From Salsuginibacillus kocurii DSM 18087 (GTDB lineage: Bacteria > Bacillota > Bacilli > Bacillales > Marinococcaceae): a stretch of 64,000 nucleotides of DNA. Under the pieces are notes generated by a model, which was not told where the DNA came from, did not search any database, and saw only the letters and a list, made by a program, of their open reading frames with translations. The stretch is from assembly GCF_000377705.1 (NCBI RefSeq), contig NZ_KB898623.1, positions 588,684 through 652,683 on the forward strand, read 5' to 3'. The translations under genes and the position numbers were made by a program. Below are positions 27,059-36,048 of the stretch, in pieces. Each line of letters begins with the position of its first letter. Within the stretch, counting starts at the first letter, position 1.

Positions 27059-28063
27059 TTATTCCACCTTGTAATACGCTTTATACCAATCGATAAATTT
27101 ACTAACCCCGTCTTCAATGGAAGTTCTCGGTTTGTATCCCACCGCCTCGCTTAAATCTTCTATATCTGCATAGGTGGCAAGTACATCCCCGTCCTGTAAA
27201 GGCAGATATTCTTTCTCGGCTGAAATACCAAGCTTTTTTTCAATGGCCGTAATGAAATCCATAAGTTTAACAGGCGTGTTGTTTCCTATATTGTACAGTT
27301 TATATGGTGCATAACTGCTGCCCGGGTCTGGTTTCTCACCATTCCAATCAAGGTTTCCTTGGGGAGGATGATCGATCAGGCGTACAATGCCTTCCACAAT
27401 GTCATCAATATAGGTGAAGTCTCTTTTCATCTTGCCATTATTATATACTTGAATAGGTTTCCCTTCTAATATGGCTTTTGTGAAGCGGAATAAGGCCATG
27501 TCTGGGCGTCCCCAAGGACCATAGACCGTAAAAAAACGAAGCCCAGTGCTTGGCAATCCGTAAAGATGGCTGTACGTGTGAGCCATCAGTTCATTTGCTT
27601 TTTTCGTAGCTGCATATAAGCTTACAGGATGGTCAACGTTATCACGGACCGAAAAAGGCATCTTCGTATTTGCCCCATAAACAGAGCTCGACGAAGCGTA
27701 AATAAGGTGTTCAATTTCATGCTGCTGGCAAGCCTCCAATATATTCATAAACCCTACAATATTAGAATTAATATAAGCATGTGGATTCTCTAAACTATAA
27801 CGAACACCCGCCTGAGCCGCTAAATCAATAACGATGGAAGGGCGGTAGGTGGTAAATAATTCATTTATACGCTCTCCATCTTCTCGTTCTAGTTGCTCAA
27901 AGGTAAAACGGTTGTGCTGCAAAAAATGTAAACGATCTTTTTTTAATTTAACATTATAGTAATCATTAATATTATCGATACCAATAATAGTATGCCCCTC
28001 TTCAAGCAGGCGCTTAGCAACATGTGAACCAATAAAACCGGCAACTCCAGTTATAAGAATCAT
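27059..28063 (-). CDS. NAD-dependent epimerase, UDP-glucuronate 4-epimerase type
   Basis: A 334-residue extended SDR. GVAGFIGSHVAKRLLEEG binds NAD; the catalytic Tyr-Lys pair is in SLYAATKKANELM; the stretch FFTVYGPWGRPDMALFRF is characteristic of UDP-glucuronate 4-epimerases (GAE/CapI/LspL type). It would convert UDP-glucuronate to UDP-galacturonate for surface polysaccharide. UDP-glucose dehydrogenase at 29704 would supply the substrate. A MITE-like stretch of 560 bases separates the two units. Confidence 0.88.
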   Translation of the reverse strand: MILITGVAGFIGSHVAKRLLEEGHTIIGIDNINDYYNVKLKKDRLHFLQHNRFTFEQLEREDGERINELFTTYRPSIVIDLAAQAGVRYSLENPHAYINSNIVGFMNILEACQQHEIEHLIYASSSSVYGANTKMPFSVRDNVDHPVSLYAATKKANELMAHTYSHLYGLPSTGLRFFTVYGPWGRPDMALFRFTKAILEGKPIQVYNNGKMKRDFTYIDDIVEGIVRLIDHPPQGNLDWNGEKPDPGSSYAPYKLYNIGNNTPVKLMDFITAIEKKLGISAEKEYLPLQDGDVLATYADIEDLSEAVGYKPRTSIEDGVSKFIDWYKAYYKVE

Positions 28064-28624
28064 AGCCTCACCTCAAAATCTTTCTCATTACTAAGTTATT
28101 GCTTAATCTTCAGCGCTCTCTGCGTTCTGCTGTTCCAATTGTGCATACAAGAAGGAGTTCTCCTATCCCGTAAAGTTCGCAGCCAAGCCGGCCGCAATAC
28201 GTACTTTCTTGGGGGCAACATTTTGCCTCCTTATGAGCTAAAACTGCTCACTGCGGGATTTTCAGCTGCCCGTTTTCAGGGCCGCTGAAAAACTGCTTCT
28301 CCTTTAAAAACAAGTTTACCTTTATACTATAACCTGTATGAGGCGTTGATGGTGCTTAGGCAATCTCACTTCCGTGGAGAAGTAGACAATCCTCTTTGTA
28401 CGTTGCTCTACTGTTCTTGCCCTGACTTCCCTATCCACTGGAGTCTGACTTGCTCCGGTCTCATCAACTATTTCTCACTATAAGGAAAATGGTATAATGA
28501 TGAATGTGAATAGCGGCGAATTAACTATTTCAATAGCCTCATTGCTTTTCCCGCAGGAGCCTCGCATATCCCGGTTGCTTGTTTGTTTTCACACTTTCAG
28601 TGAACACTTTTGGACAACCTCTTC
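28064..28624. other. Intergenic repeat-containing stretch
   Basis: Contains the 170-base repeat copy B (28216-28389) and, at 28607-28625, CTTTTGGACAACCTCTTC, matching the inverted GAGGTTGTCCAAAAG form of the MITE ends. Gene-free; probably a degraded MITE-like insertion. Confidence 0.6.
28216..28389. repeat. 170-base repeat, copy B
   Basis: Aligned with 19110-19281: GCTGAAAAACTGCTTC, TTTATACTATAACCTGTATG and TTCCGTGGAGAAGTAG are shared; mismatches are scattered throughout. Confidence 0.75.
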
Positions 28625-29677
28625 TTATTTCTTTTTCCTTTTAGCAGCAGAGTTCGAAAAAATAATAGACGACTGATCCCCAATAATTCCTTGCATGGTA
28701 TTAGCATTCATTTCTTTACTGATTATCTCTGTATTTTCCCCCACTATACTGTCCTTGATTTCATACGGAACACTAATCACACGTGCATTTTTTAATATAA
28801 TGCTGTTTTGAACAAAGGAGTTTTTTATGGTCACATCAGATTCAACCGAGGTATATGGTCCGATAATTGAATTTTCAATGTGGCAATTGGTCCCGATTTT
28901 AACCGGAGGAATAATAATTGAATCTTGATATTTTCCGTTAAAGTCGTTATCCCATTGATCTCCTTTTTGCTTGAGTTTCCACCGGTTCGCATCCAACCAG
29001 CGCTCCATCGTCCCGACGTCAAAGGTTGGTTTATCTGTTTTTACGTAATTGACTGTGCAACCGTTATCGATCATCCATTGAATCACGTCGGTTATTTCAT
29101 ATTCCCCTCTTGCTGATGGAGAGATAGATTGAATGGCTGTAAAAATCGCCGGATCAAACATATACACTCCAATAACAGCTAAATTAGACTTGGGGGCTTG
29201 CGGTTTTTCTTGAACATTGATGATTCTTTCATTTTTTATTTCCGCTATACCATAATCCTGGGGCCGGTTCACTTCACTAAGCATTACAGCTCCATGAACA
29301 CCATTTTTATTAAATTGATCTTTTAATAACGTTAGTGATTCATCTATTAAGTTGTCACCTAAAAGAACAACAAAAGGTTCTGAGCCGATAAAAGATTGTG
29401 CCTCCCCAATAGCATGCGAAATCCCTTTTTGTTCGTGCTGAAAAATATAATGAACGTGAATACCTTTTTTATAATTTATTTGTAAATACCTCTTAAAAAT
29501 GTCCTCTTGTGACGGGTGAATAACGACCCCGACCTCACGTATCCCCAAATTGTATAATTGCTCAATTCCATAATTTATCACTGATTGATTGGCAACAGGC
29601 AATAGTGGTTTAGGTTTAGTGTAAGATAAAGGTCTTAATCTCGTTCCTTTTCCTGCAGCTAGAATTAAACCTTTCAT
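28625..29677 (-). CDS. Glucose-1-phosphate thymidylyltransferase, long form
   Basis: Nucleotidyltransferase making dTDP-glucose (or a related NDP-sugar). The signature MKGLILAAGKGTRLRPLSYT opens the protein; LLGDNLIDE is the metal-binding segment; the C-terminal 110 residues form left-handed beta-helix hexapeptide repeats (GTNCHIENSIIGPYTSVESD), the long RmlA/Spore coat SpsI-like type. AAAGGA before the ATG at 29677 sets the start (350 residues). It lies eight bases or so after ugd ends the strand above, so ugd is cotranscribed upstream. A basic Lys/Arg tail (AAKRKKK) is odd. Confidence 0.9.
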   Translation of the reverse strand: MKGLILAAGKGTRLRPLSYTKPKPLLPVANQSVINYGIEQLYNLGIREVGVVIHPSQEDIFKRYLQINYKKGIHVHYIFQHEQKGISHAIGEAQSFIGSEPFVVLLGDNLIDESLTLLKDQFNKNGVHGAVMLSEVNRPQDYGIAEIKNERIINVQEKPQAPKSNLAVIGVYMFDPAIFTAIQSISPSARGEYEITDVIQWMIDNGCTVNYVKTDKPTFDVGTMERWLDANRWKLKQKGDQWDNDFNGKYQDSIIIPPVKIGTNCHIENSIIGPYTSVESDVTIKNSFVQNSIILKNARVISVPYEIKDSIVGENTEIISKEMNANTMQGIIGDQSSIIFSNSAAKRKKK

Positions 29678-29703
29678 TTTCTTCTTCCTTTCCAATCAGA
29701 GCA

Positions 29704-30996
29704 TTAGGAATAACCAATACCTGTATAATAAAAGTTTAATCGTTTCATTTCTTGGGCATCTAACATGTTTCTACCATCAAAAATGAAACGGTGACGTACT
29801 AATCCAGTAACTTTCTTCCAGTCGAGTTCCTCATACTGAGGCCAATTTGTACAAATTATAATCACATCAGCACCTTTAACAGCTTCATAAGGATCACTGT
29901 GTTGGATAACTCCTTGGGCTAGCCACGAAGGTGACAGCTGTACAATTGGATCATGCACAATCACTTGTGCCTTCTCATCTGTTAATTGTTTCATAATGGG
30001 AAATGAAACAGATTCCCGTGTGTCATCGGTATCCGGCTTAAAAGCCAATCCGAGTAGAGTCACCTTTTTCCCTGCTAAAGAAGGGTACTTTTCTCGTACT
30101 TTCCCTAAAAAATAATCAGGTTGGGTCTGATTAACTGTTTCTACTTCTTTCAAAATCTGGAGAGGGTTTTGGTAAGCATCAGCTGTCCATAATAATTCTT
30201 TTACATCCTTAGGAAAGCAAGAACCTCCATATCCTAAACCAGCATGTAAGAAAGCAGACCCAATCCGATGGTCCAGCCCCACCCCTTTTGACACATCACG
30301 CACATTAACTTGAAGCTGATCACACAGTCTTGCTATCTCATTCATAAAAGAAATTTTAGTAGCTAAGAAAGCATTTGAGCTGTATTTGATCATTTCAGCT
30401 GTCCGGGTGGTCGTTTGTACAATCGGACAGTCCCAGCTTTTATAAATAGTTTTCATATCATCAAGTCCTGCTGTGTTGGTGCTGCCTATCACAATTCGAT
30501 CTGGATTAAGAGCATCTTGCACGGCACTGCCTTCTCTTAGAAACTCAGGATTCATAACCATATTTACAGCGAAACGCCCTTGGCTTGCTTCATGAATCCA
30601 CTCGCCAATTTTTTCTGTACTTCCGATCGGTACCGTACTTTTTACTATCACAGTTTTTGTTTTGTTTATAAAACTCCCAATCATCTGGGCGGCTTTTTTT
30701 ACATACGTTAAGTCTGCATTTCCGTCCTGCTGAGATGGTGTACCTACGGTAATAAAGAGAACGTCATTCGTTTCAACAGCTTCCTTAGGATCAGAAGTAA
30801 ACGTTAAGTTTTTGTTTTGAAGTTGTGTCATGAGCATAGTTTGCAGGCCTGGCTCATGAAAATATAATTCTCCCTTCTGTAAGGAAGAAATTTTATCGTT
30901 ATCAACATCTAAACCGGTAACTTCATGCCCTGCATTCGCTAAAACGACTGCCATTGTAGTACCTACATAACCCATTCCTATAAATAATATTTTCAT
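29704..30996 (-). CDS. ugd: UDP-glucose 6-dehydrogenase
   Basis: Oxidises UDP-glucose to UDP-glucuronate with two NAD. The 430 residues open MKILFIGMGYVGTTMAVVLA (dinucleotide fold); the catalytic cysteine is in GLGYGGSCFPKDVKEL at about residue 260; the C-terminal UDP-binding domain has LAFKPDTDDTRESVSFPI. AAGGAGA precedes the ATG at 30996; the frame is open to 31086 without a ribosome site. Operon with the nucleotidyltransferase that follows. Confidence 0.94.
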   Translation of the reverse strand: MKILFIGMGYVGTTMAVVLANAGHEVTGLDVDNDKISSLQKGELYFHEPGLQTMLMTQLQNKNLTFTSDPKEAVETNDVLFITVGTPSQQDGNADLTYVKKAAQMIGSFINKTKTVIVKSTVPIGSTEKIGEWIHEASQGRFAVNMVMNPEFLREGSAVQDALNPDRIVIGSTNTAGLDDMKTIYKSWDCPIVQTTTRTAEMIKYSSNAFLATKISFMNEIARLCDQLQVNVRDVSKGVGLDHRIGSAFLHAGLGYGGSCFPKDVKELLWTADAYQNPLQILKEVETVNQTQPDYFLGKVREKYPSLAGKKVTLLGLAFKPDTDDTRESVSFPIMKQLTDEKAQVIVHDPIVQLSPSWLAQGVIQHSDPYEAVKGADVIIICTNWPQYEELDWKKVTGLVRHRFIFDGRNMLDAQEMKRLNFYYTGIGYS

Positions 30997-31213
30997 GAAA
31001 CTATCTCCTTTTTTGCGAAACCCTACGTTTACTATATTGTCCACTTCAATAGTGGCGACGGCGAAACTCAGGGGATAAGCAGCCAAAAGTCAAATTCAGG
31101 CTTTCATCACTTTTTGGCGTAGAAGAATCCAGCAACACTTTGACTGAGACGGAAATGAAACTAGAAGTTTTATCTTCCGGGTCTTTGCTTCCGGAAACTC
31201 CTCTGCTAAAACA

Positions 31214-31253
31214 AAAAGGGCCGAGCCTTAATCACAATAGGCTCGGCTTTTTT
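31214..31253. terminator. Orphan bidirectional terminator
   Basis: GCCGAGCCT and AGGCTCGGC form a nine-base-pair stem with T-runs on both strands (TTTTTT on plus, TTTTTG on minus). On the minus strand it follows the 35-residue frame at 31260; on the plus strand no gene precedes it. Confidence 0.88.
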
Positions 31254-31259
31254 AGGATA

Positions 31260-31367
31260 TCACGCTGGATCCAGACAACTATGTAGCTCCCTCCTAAACT
31301 TAGGCAGATCAATGAATGTACATTTTAAAATAAAGCTAATTCGTGGCTTTCCATCTTTACCGTTCAT
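31260..31367 (-). CDS. Possible 35-residue peptide
   Basis: The frame MNGKDGKPRISFILKCTFID then LPKFRRELHSCLDPA ends seven bases before a strong terminator. Composition is protein-like and basic, but the ribosome site (AAGGC two bases before ATG) is poor. The frame is open upstream for eight more codons without a usual start. Could be a fragment of a longer lost gene. Confidence 0.3.
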   Translation of the reverse strand: MNGKDGKPRISFILKCTFIDLPKFRRELHSCLDPA

Positions 31368-31553
31368 TTGCCTTAAAAATTCTTTGATTTATAAACGACT
31401 GATTTACAACATTTGACTCTGTTTTTAATAGGATACTATTACTATGCGAAGAACCACTGTTCCAAAAAACCAGCAGTGGATATGGATTAATCCTGCGACA
31501 TTTATTTTTCGAAAGTAAATGTTACGACTATAACGCAAAGGAGAGAGAAACAG

Positions 31554-32798
31554 GTGGCAGATAAACTCCAAAATAATCGTTCCAATAAGAAGCCTGAAAA
31601 TAGGAGCGTTCCTAAACCGGAGCACCAGGCCCCCACCTCAACGCAAGCTGTCGGAAACAATAGCAGCTTAAATCAATCAGCCGGAAAGAATAACCCTCAA
31701 TTAATAAAACCATGGGCCCAAGAAATCATTGAAAATAACCTGGATCCACTGTACGTTCCTGATTATATTAAGGAAATGGCTAAAGAGGTTGTGAAATCTT
31801 ATGACTTCGAGGTTCAGCAATGGACTGTAATGGCGCTTAAAGACGAACAAGGAGGAGCCATTTGGAAAATCGATACAAACAAAGGACCTTTTAGTTTAAA
31901 GATATTGCACCGCAGGCCGATGAAAAGCAAATTCAGCCTGGGAGCACAAAATTATTTAGTTAAAGAAAAGAAAGCCAGAGTTCCAGCTATTGTGCAAACA
32001 AAAGATGGAGAAGATTATGTTGAAATGGGCGGGAAATTGTGGTTTGTGGCCAAATGGATTGAAGATTTACGGGAAGTCGCTGAGGATTTAGAAGGGACTA
32101 AAAAGCTTTGCTATGCATTAGGAGAGTTTCATAAATTATCAAGAGGCTACAAACCTCCAGCTGACGCAGAAATTCAAACCCGGCTTCACCGCTGGCCAAG
32201 AACCTATGAAAGAGTTGAACTGAAGATGGAATGGTTTCGTAACGTAGCCAACGCCTATGATGAATACTCAGGAAGCCAAACGATCCTGTCCGTACTTGAT
32301 ACGTTTGAAAAACACGTTCAAGAAGCACGGGCCAGGTTAAATAACTCTTCCTATCATGAGATTGCAGCTCGCGGCATTGAAGATGCAGCCCTTGTTCACC
32401 AAGACTACGGCTGGTCCAATGCGCAAATGGGCGATGAAGGCATGTGGATTATTGACTTGGATGGAGTAGCTTTCGATATCCCCATCCGCGATTTAAGAAA
32501 GCTGATAGAGGAGCGCATACACGCTCTAGGGGAATGGGATATAAACTGGATACGAGAAATGATCACAGCCTATGAGCAAGCTCATCCGATAACCGATGAA
32601 ACGTATGAAATGCTGCTTATCGATTTGTCGATGCCGAATTTGTTTTATAAACATGTAAAAGATATTATCTACGATCCGCCGACATTTCTAACTACGGAAG
32701 TTGATGAACTGCCCACTGTCATTGAACTTGAGGAAAAGAAGTGGCCAGTTTTACAAGAGCTTGCCAGCGACAGAAAAGGAGGCCCTACTTTTAAATGA
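31554..32798 (+). CDS. cotS: CotS-family spore coat protein (kinase-like fold)
   Basis: A 414-residue protein of the CotS/YutH family with an aminoglycoside-phosphotransferase-like fold. An N-terminal segment of about 50 residues, rich in Asn, Gln, Ser and Pro, precedes the domain. The pseudo-catalytic loop ALVHQDYGWSNAQM and metal-site-like WIIDLDGVAFDIPIRDL are visible near residues 280-315. The start is a GTG at 31554 with AGGAG ten bases upstream. Its stop overlaps the glycosyltransferase ATG (ATGA), as expected for a coupled pair like B. subtilis cotSA/cotS. Located in the spore coat, by family. Confidence 0.85.
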   Translation: MADKLQNNRSNKKPENRSVPKPEHQAPTSTQAVGNNSSLNQSAGKNNPQLIKPWAQEIIENNLDPLYVPDYIKEMAKEVVKSYDFEVQQWTVMALKDEQGGAIWKIDTNKGPFSLKILHRRPMKSKFSLGAQNYLVKEKKARVPAIVQTKDGEDYVEMGGKLWFVAKWIEDLREVAEDLEGTKKLCYALGEFHKLSRGYKPPADAEIQTRLHRWPRTYERVELKMEWFRNVANAYDEYSGSQTILSVLDTFEKHVQEARARLNNSSYHEIAARGIEDAALVHQDYGWSNAQMGDEGMWIIDLDGVAFDIPIRDLRKLIEERIHALGEWDINWIREMITAYEQAHPITDETYEMLLIDLSMPNLFYKHVKDIIYDPPTFLTTEVDELPTVIELEEKKWPVLQELASDRKGGPTFK

Positions 32799-34597
32799 AC
32801 GTGTTAATCATTTGTACAGAAAAATTGCCTGTCCCTGCTATACGCGGCGGGGCCATCCAAACGTATATTGATGGTTCTCTTCCTGCCTTAAAGAAAAACC
32901 ACAACATTACCGTTTTAGGACGAAGCGATCAGGATCTTTCTCAAGAAGAAACCAGAGATGGGGTTCGCTACTTTCGCGTAGAAGGTGGCCTGTTAGAACT
33001 TTATCGAGAAAATGTAGCTCAGTTTTTAAAAGACACCTCGGAAAAATATGACCTCATTCATATTTTTAACCGCCCCCGCCTGATAAACGCTGTGCGTGAC
33101 CTTGCTCCAACCTCAAAAATTGTATTAAGCATGCACAATGATATGTTCAAGCCTGAAAAAATTGATCATGAAGAAGGCGCTTCAGCCGTAAAAAAAGTAG
33201 ATAAAATTATTACCATCAGCAATTATATCGCGGAAACGATCCAAGGCTTTTTTCCCGAAGCCGAACCAAAGCTGCAAACCATCTATTCAGGTGTAGACCT
33301 TGACCGTTTCGTCCCTGCCTACTCAACAAAAGGCCAAAATATAAGCACAAGAATGCGCAAGGAGCATAACCTTACTTCCAAAAAAGTAATATTATACGCT
33401 GGCCGAATTTCACCTAACAAAGGACTTGACGTACTAATTCGTGCGATCCCGGACTTAGTAAAGAAGCACAAAAATGTGGCCCTTGTAATTATGGGAAGTA
33501 AATGGTTCAGTGATGACTCAATCACAGATTATATTGCTTATGTGCGCGCTTTGGCTGAACGGCTCCCGATTCCAGTTATTCAAACAGGCTTTGTAGCACC
33601 AGACCAAATTCAAGATTGGTTTGTCGCTTCTGACATTTTTGTCTGTACCTCACAATGGCAAGAGCCTCTTGCTAGAGTACATTACGAAGCGATGGCAGCG
33701 GGCTTGCCAATCATTACGACCAACCGTGGAGGAAACAGTGAAGTTATTGAACCATCCAAAAACGGGATATTAGTAGAGCAGCCGGCAGATACAGATGAAT
33801 TTGTAAAACACTTATCATATCTTCTTTCAAACCCGTCTCTAGCCAAATCAATGGGCAGACATGGCCGAAACTTAGCTGAAAAACATTACACTTGGGATCG
33901 AGTAGTTAATGATATTTCAGCAGTGTGGGAAGAGATGGAGCATGCGCCTGCCCATGACGAGCAGTTAGAAGAGACGGAAGCTTTAAAAGCAGCAGCCGCT
34001 GATATAGAAATCGATCCTGAGGCAGAAACTGAGGATTCCGTTCTTTCTGAACCATCTGCTGCTGAGGCAGAAACTGAGGATTCCGTTCTTTCTGAACCAC
34101 CTGCTGCTGAGGCAGAAACCGAGGAAGCCGTCCTTCCTGAACCATCTGCTGCTGAGGCAGAAACTGAGGATTCCGTTCTTTCTGAACCACTTGCTGCTGA
34201 GGCAGAAACTGAGGATTCTCTCCTTTCCGAACCACTTGCTGCTGAGACGGAAACTGAGGATTCTCTTCTTTCCAAACCACCTGCTGCTGAGGCAGAAACC
34301 GAGGAAGCCGTTCCTGCTGAAGCGCCTGCCTTTGATATAGAAATCAATGAAGCTGATCCATCCGAACCGAATGCTAACGAAATAAAAGCTGTGGAAACTT
34401 CACAACTAGTCACCATCCAAACCGGAGGCAAGGTGAAAATTGTTTGGAATTCCCGGAATTCTAATGATAAAGGCAGCTTGTCTGAGGATAAAAAGCAGAA
34501 GAAAACTTCCAAAAAAGATAAAAAACAACAAAAAGGAAAGGAAAAAAACAAAAATCGTTCAAAAAAGAAGTCTCTCAATGTGTCAATGATGCTTTAG
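32795..34597 (+). CDS. cotSA: CotSA-like GT4 glycosyltransferase with acidic repeat extension
   Basis: Residues 1-385 form a two-domain GT-B glycosyltransferase, family 4: MNVLIICTEKLPVPAIRGGA at the N-terminus, ILYAGRISPNKGLDVLIRAI, and the E-x7-E nucleotide-sugar motif in EPLARVHYEAMAAGLP. It resembles B. subtilis CotSA (about 377 residues). A further 215 residues follow: seven 15-residue acidic repeats of the form AEAETEDSVLSEPSA (residues about 408-512) and a Lys-rich tail (DKKQKKTSKKDKK and KKKS) at the end. The extension is unusual and may anchor the enzyme in the coat. It overlaps cotS by four bases. Confidence 0.88.
   Translation: MNVLIICTEKLPVPAIRGGAIQTYIDGSLPALKKNHNITVLGRSDQDLSQEETRDGVRYFRVEGGLLELYRENVAQFLKDTSEKYDLIHIFNRPRLINAVRDLAPTSKIVLSMHNDMFKPEKIDHEEGASAVKKVDKIITISNYIAETIQGFFPEAEPKLQTIYSGVDLDRFVPAYSTKGQNISTRMRKEHNLTSKKVILYAGRISPNKGLDVLIRAIPDLVKKHKNVALVIMGSKWFSDDSITDYIAYVRALAERLPIPVIQTGFVAPDQIQDWFVASDIFVCTSQWQEPLARVHYEAMAAGLPIITTNRGGNSEVIEPSKNGILVEQPADTDEFVKHLSYLLSNPSLAKSMGRHGRNLAEKHYTWDRVVNDISAVWEEMEHAPAHDEQLEETEALKAAAADIEIDPEAETEDSVLSEPSAAEAETEDSVLSEPPAAEAETEEAVLPEPSAAEAETEDSVLSEPLAAEAETEDSLLSEPLAAETETEDSLLSKPPAAEAETEEAVPAEAPAFDIEINEADPSEPNANEIKAVETSQLVTIQTGGKVKIVWNSRNSNDKGSLSEDKKQKKTSKKDKKQQKGKEKNKNRSKKKSLNVSMML
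34019..34333 (+). repeat. Seven 45-base tandem repeats within cotSA
   Basis: In-frame units starting GAGGCAGAAACTGAGGATTC, coding for AEAETE(D/E)(S/A)VL(S/P)EP-type 15-residue repeats. Near-identical DNA between units indicates recent expansion or conversion; the copy number probably varies among strains. Confidence 0.93.
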
Positions 34598-35104
34598 AGA
34601 CACCCCTTTGAAAAACAAAACACTGTAACTGATGGTAAGGGAGGCATATTTCTTTAAGCCGCTATTTCTTAATAAATTGCGGTCCCTCCCTATGCCTCCA
34701 GGCCTGCCGCTGTACCATTTTCTACTTCCAAAAACAGCAACCATCAATCCTCTTCTCGTTTTTAATAAACCAGGATCATACCATTCCCTCAAGTGGCGAG
34801 TTACCTTATTTAAAAAGGCAAGTCATTCTCTTATAAAAACACATTATACTGCTGTTTACAGTGGCTAAGAGGAAATCGTTTTTACACCCTGAAACAAACA
34901 CATGAACTTGCCACCTTTTTTCTATAGTAGTACGTGGTAAAAAGTGCAAGCGGCTTTTTATTCTATTGAGAATTGCTAGAATATAGGCAAAAGCCCCTTT
35001 TCCTAAAAATCCTTAAAACTACTACCCATTGGGAAAATACATCATACACTACAGTATCCTAGTTAGTCATGAACCAGGAAATTTTAAAAAAAGGGGGATA
35101 CTTT
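34598..35104. other. Intergenic, cotSA to first small-domain gene
   Basis: Contains a possible two-stem structure just after cotSA (GGAGGCATA at 34640 with TATGCCTCC at 34691, enclosing GCCGC with GCGG) and, before 35105, a SigK-type promoter. No gene. Confidence 0.45.
35024..35051 (+). promoter_or_regulatory. SigK-type promoter before 35105
   Basis: AC (35024-35025), 17 bases, CATACACTA (35043-35051), a full match to the mother-cell SigK -35 AC and -10 CATANNNTA pattern. It sits 54 bases before the ATG at 35105. Confidence 0.75.
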
Positions 35105-35320
35105 ATGGGTGATAAAAATACTGGGAACACTAACATTTACGAGGTCTTAAAAACTTTTCCCATGAACTATCCTATTAACAAGGTGGTTATAGAAGAACAG
35201 GAGGAAGACGTTACAAATTTCTTAACGTTTGATGAAGAAAACGGGGTCGCCATTTTTAAAAATGGCGCAGAGACAAAAGTTGTTGAATATTGGAAAATTA
35301 CTGGATTTGATATGAATTAA
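35105..35320 (+). CDS. Small-domain paralogue 1 (71 residues)
   Basis: First of four local genes sharing a domain of about 60 residues: VLKTFPMNYPINKVVI, then VTNFLTFDEENGVAIFKNGA, then ETKVVEYWKITGF. The ATG at 35105 has AGGGGG eight bases upstream. The family is unknown to me; hydrophobic and charged residues alternate, as expected for a small beta-rich fold. The SigK promoter and the neighbouring CotS/CotSA genes suggest a spore-coat protein. A weak terminator (35350) follows. Confidence 0.72.
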   Translation: MGDKNTGNTNIYEVLKTFPMNYPINKVVIEEQEEDVTNFLTFDEENGVAIFKNGAETKVVEYWKITGFDMN

Positions 35321-35349
35321 GCCAGATAGAAACAGGTATGTAATTGGAC

Positions 35350-35380
35350 GGTATGGGCTTTTTGCCTCTACTTTTTTTAA
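35350..35380 (+). terminator. Terminator after paralogue 1
   Basis: GTATGGGC and GCCTCTAC pair imperfectly around TTTTT, then TTTTTTT. It resembles the stronger terminator after paralogue 3 (GTATGGGC ... GCCTATAC), which suggests the gene and terminator were duplicated together. Confidence 0.65.
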
Positions 35381-35491
35381 ATCAAGTTGAATTTGCTTTC
35401 TGACTGTTTCTATACCTTTCTCCCCGAGTAGATTTGAAAATTTTTGCTTCATTACATGAAGAGAGGAAATTGTTGAAAAGGAGAGTATGTT

Positions 35492-35731
35492 ATGAGTGAC
35501 AAAGGGAACAACAGCATTACTGATGTATTAAGATCTTTTCCTATTAATTATGTTGTCCATGAAGTAGAGCTGCAAGGGCAAAGTGAAGAAGTTACAAACT
35601 TTTTAGGTTTTGATGACGTAACCGGTCTCGTGCTCTTTAAAAATGGCAGCGAAACAAAAGTTTTTGATTCCTCCAGAATTACCGGCCTTCTCTTAGACGA
35701 AGATCCAAATGGTGAAAATGAGGATAATTAA
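35492..35731 (+). CDS. Small-domain paralogue 2 (79 residues)
   Basis: Same domain as 35105: VLRSFPINYVVHEVEL, QGQSEEVTNFLGFDD, VTGLVLFKNGSETKVF, RITGLLLD; then an acidic tail ending GENEDN. AAGGAGAG precedes the ATG. No clear SigK promoter was found. Probably a coat or spore-surface protein on context alone. Confidence 0.7.
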   Translation: MSDKGNNSITDVLRSFPINYVVHEVELQGQSEEVTNFLGFDDVTGLVLFKNGSETKVFDSSRITGLLLDEDPNGENEDN

Positions 35732-36048
35732 TAAGTTATGCTCTCACTCTCATTTTATAAGCAATAACATCTAACCTTAGACCTTAGCTTAATTCTTACT
35801 CTACAAATGTCTTTTGGCTGCGCCACTTGCTTAATCATACCCTTTTCGCCTTAATGTATACCAACAAGAATAGATCATTCTGAGCGTATAAAAAACCTTC
35901 TCAATTACCACCCCCTCCAGCCTTATTAGTACCTTTCGTTCTATTAACAGCTGGCGCTTTTAAATAAAGATTGATAACAGCTGTCATTTACTAAATGATT
36001 ATAAAGCCACCTATTTACAATCAAAACCTTAAGAAAGGAGCATCCCTT
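35732..36048. other. Intergenic between paralogues 2 and 3
   Basis: AT-rich; CATTTACTA at 35985 resembles a SigK -10 by one mismatch but lacks the -35 AC. No gene. Confidence 0.4.

Larger units (their letters stand above)
31087..31553. other. Divergent intergenic region ugd/cotS
   Basis: Separates the minus-strand sugar genes from the plus-strand coat genes. It holds the bidirectional terminator at 31214 and a possible 35-residue gene. Upstream of the CotS-like gene, AC, 15 bases and GATACTATT (31426-31446) loosely resembles a SigK promoter with short spacing. Confidence 0.5.

Noticed and set aside
33886-34578. 230-residue serine-rich protein on the minus strand
   Set aside because: It is the antisense shadow of the acidic repeat block of the glycosyltransferase.
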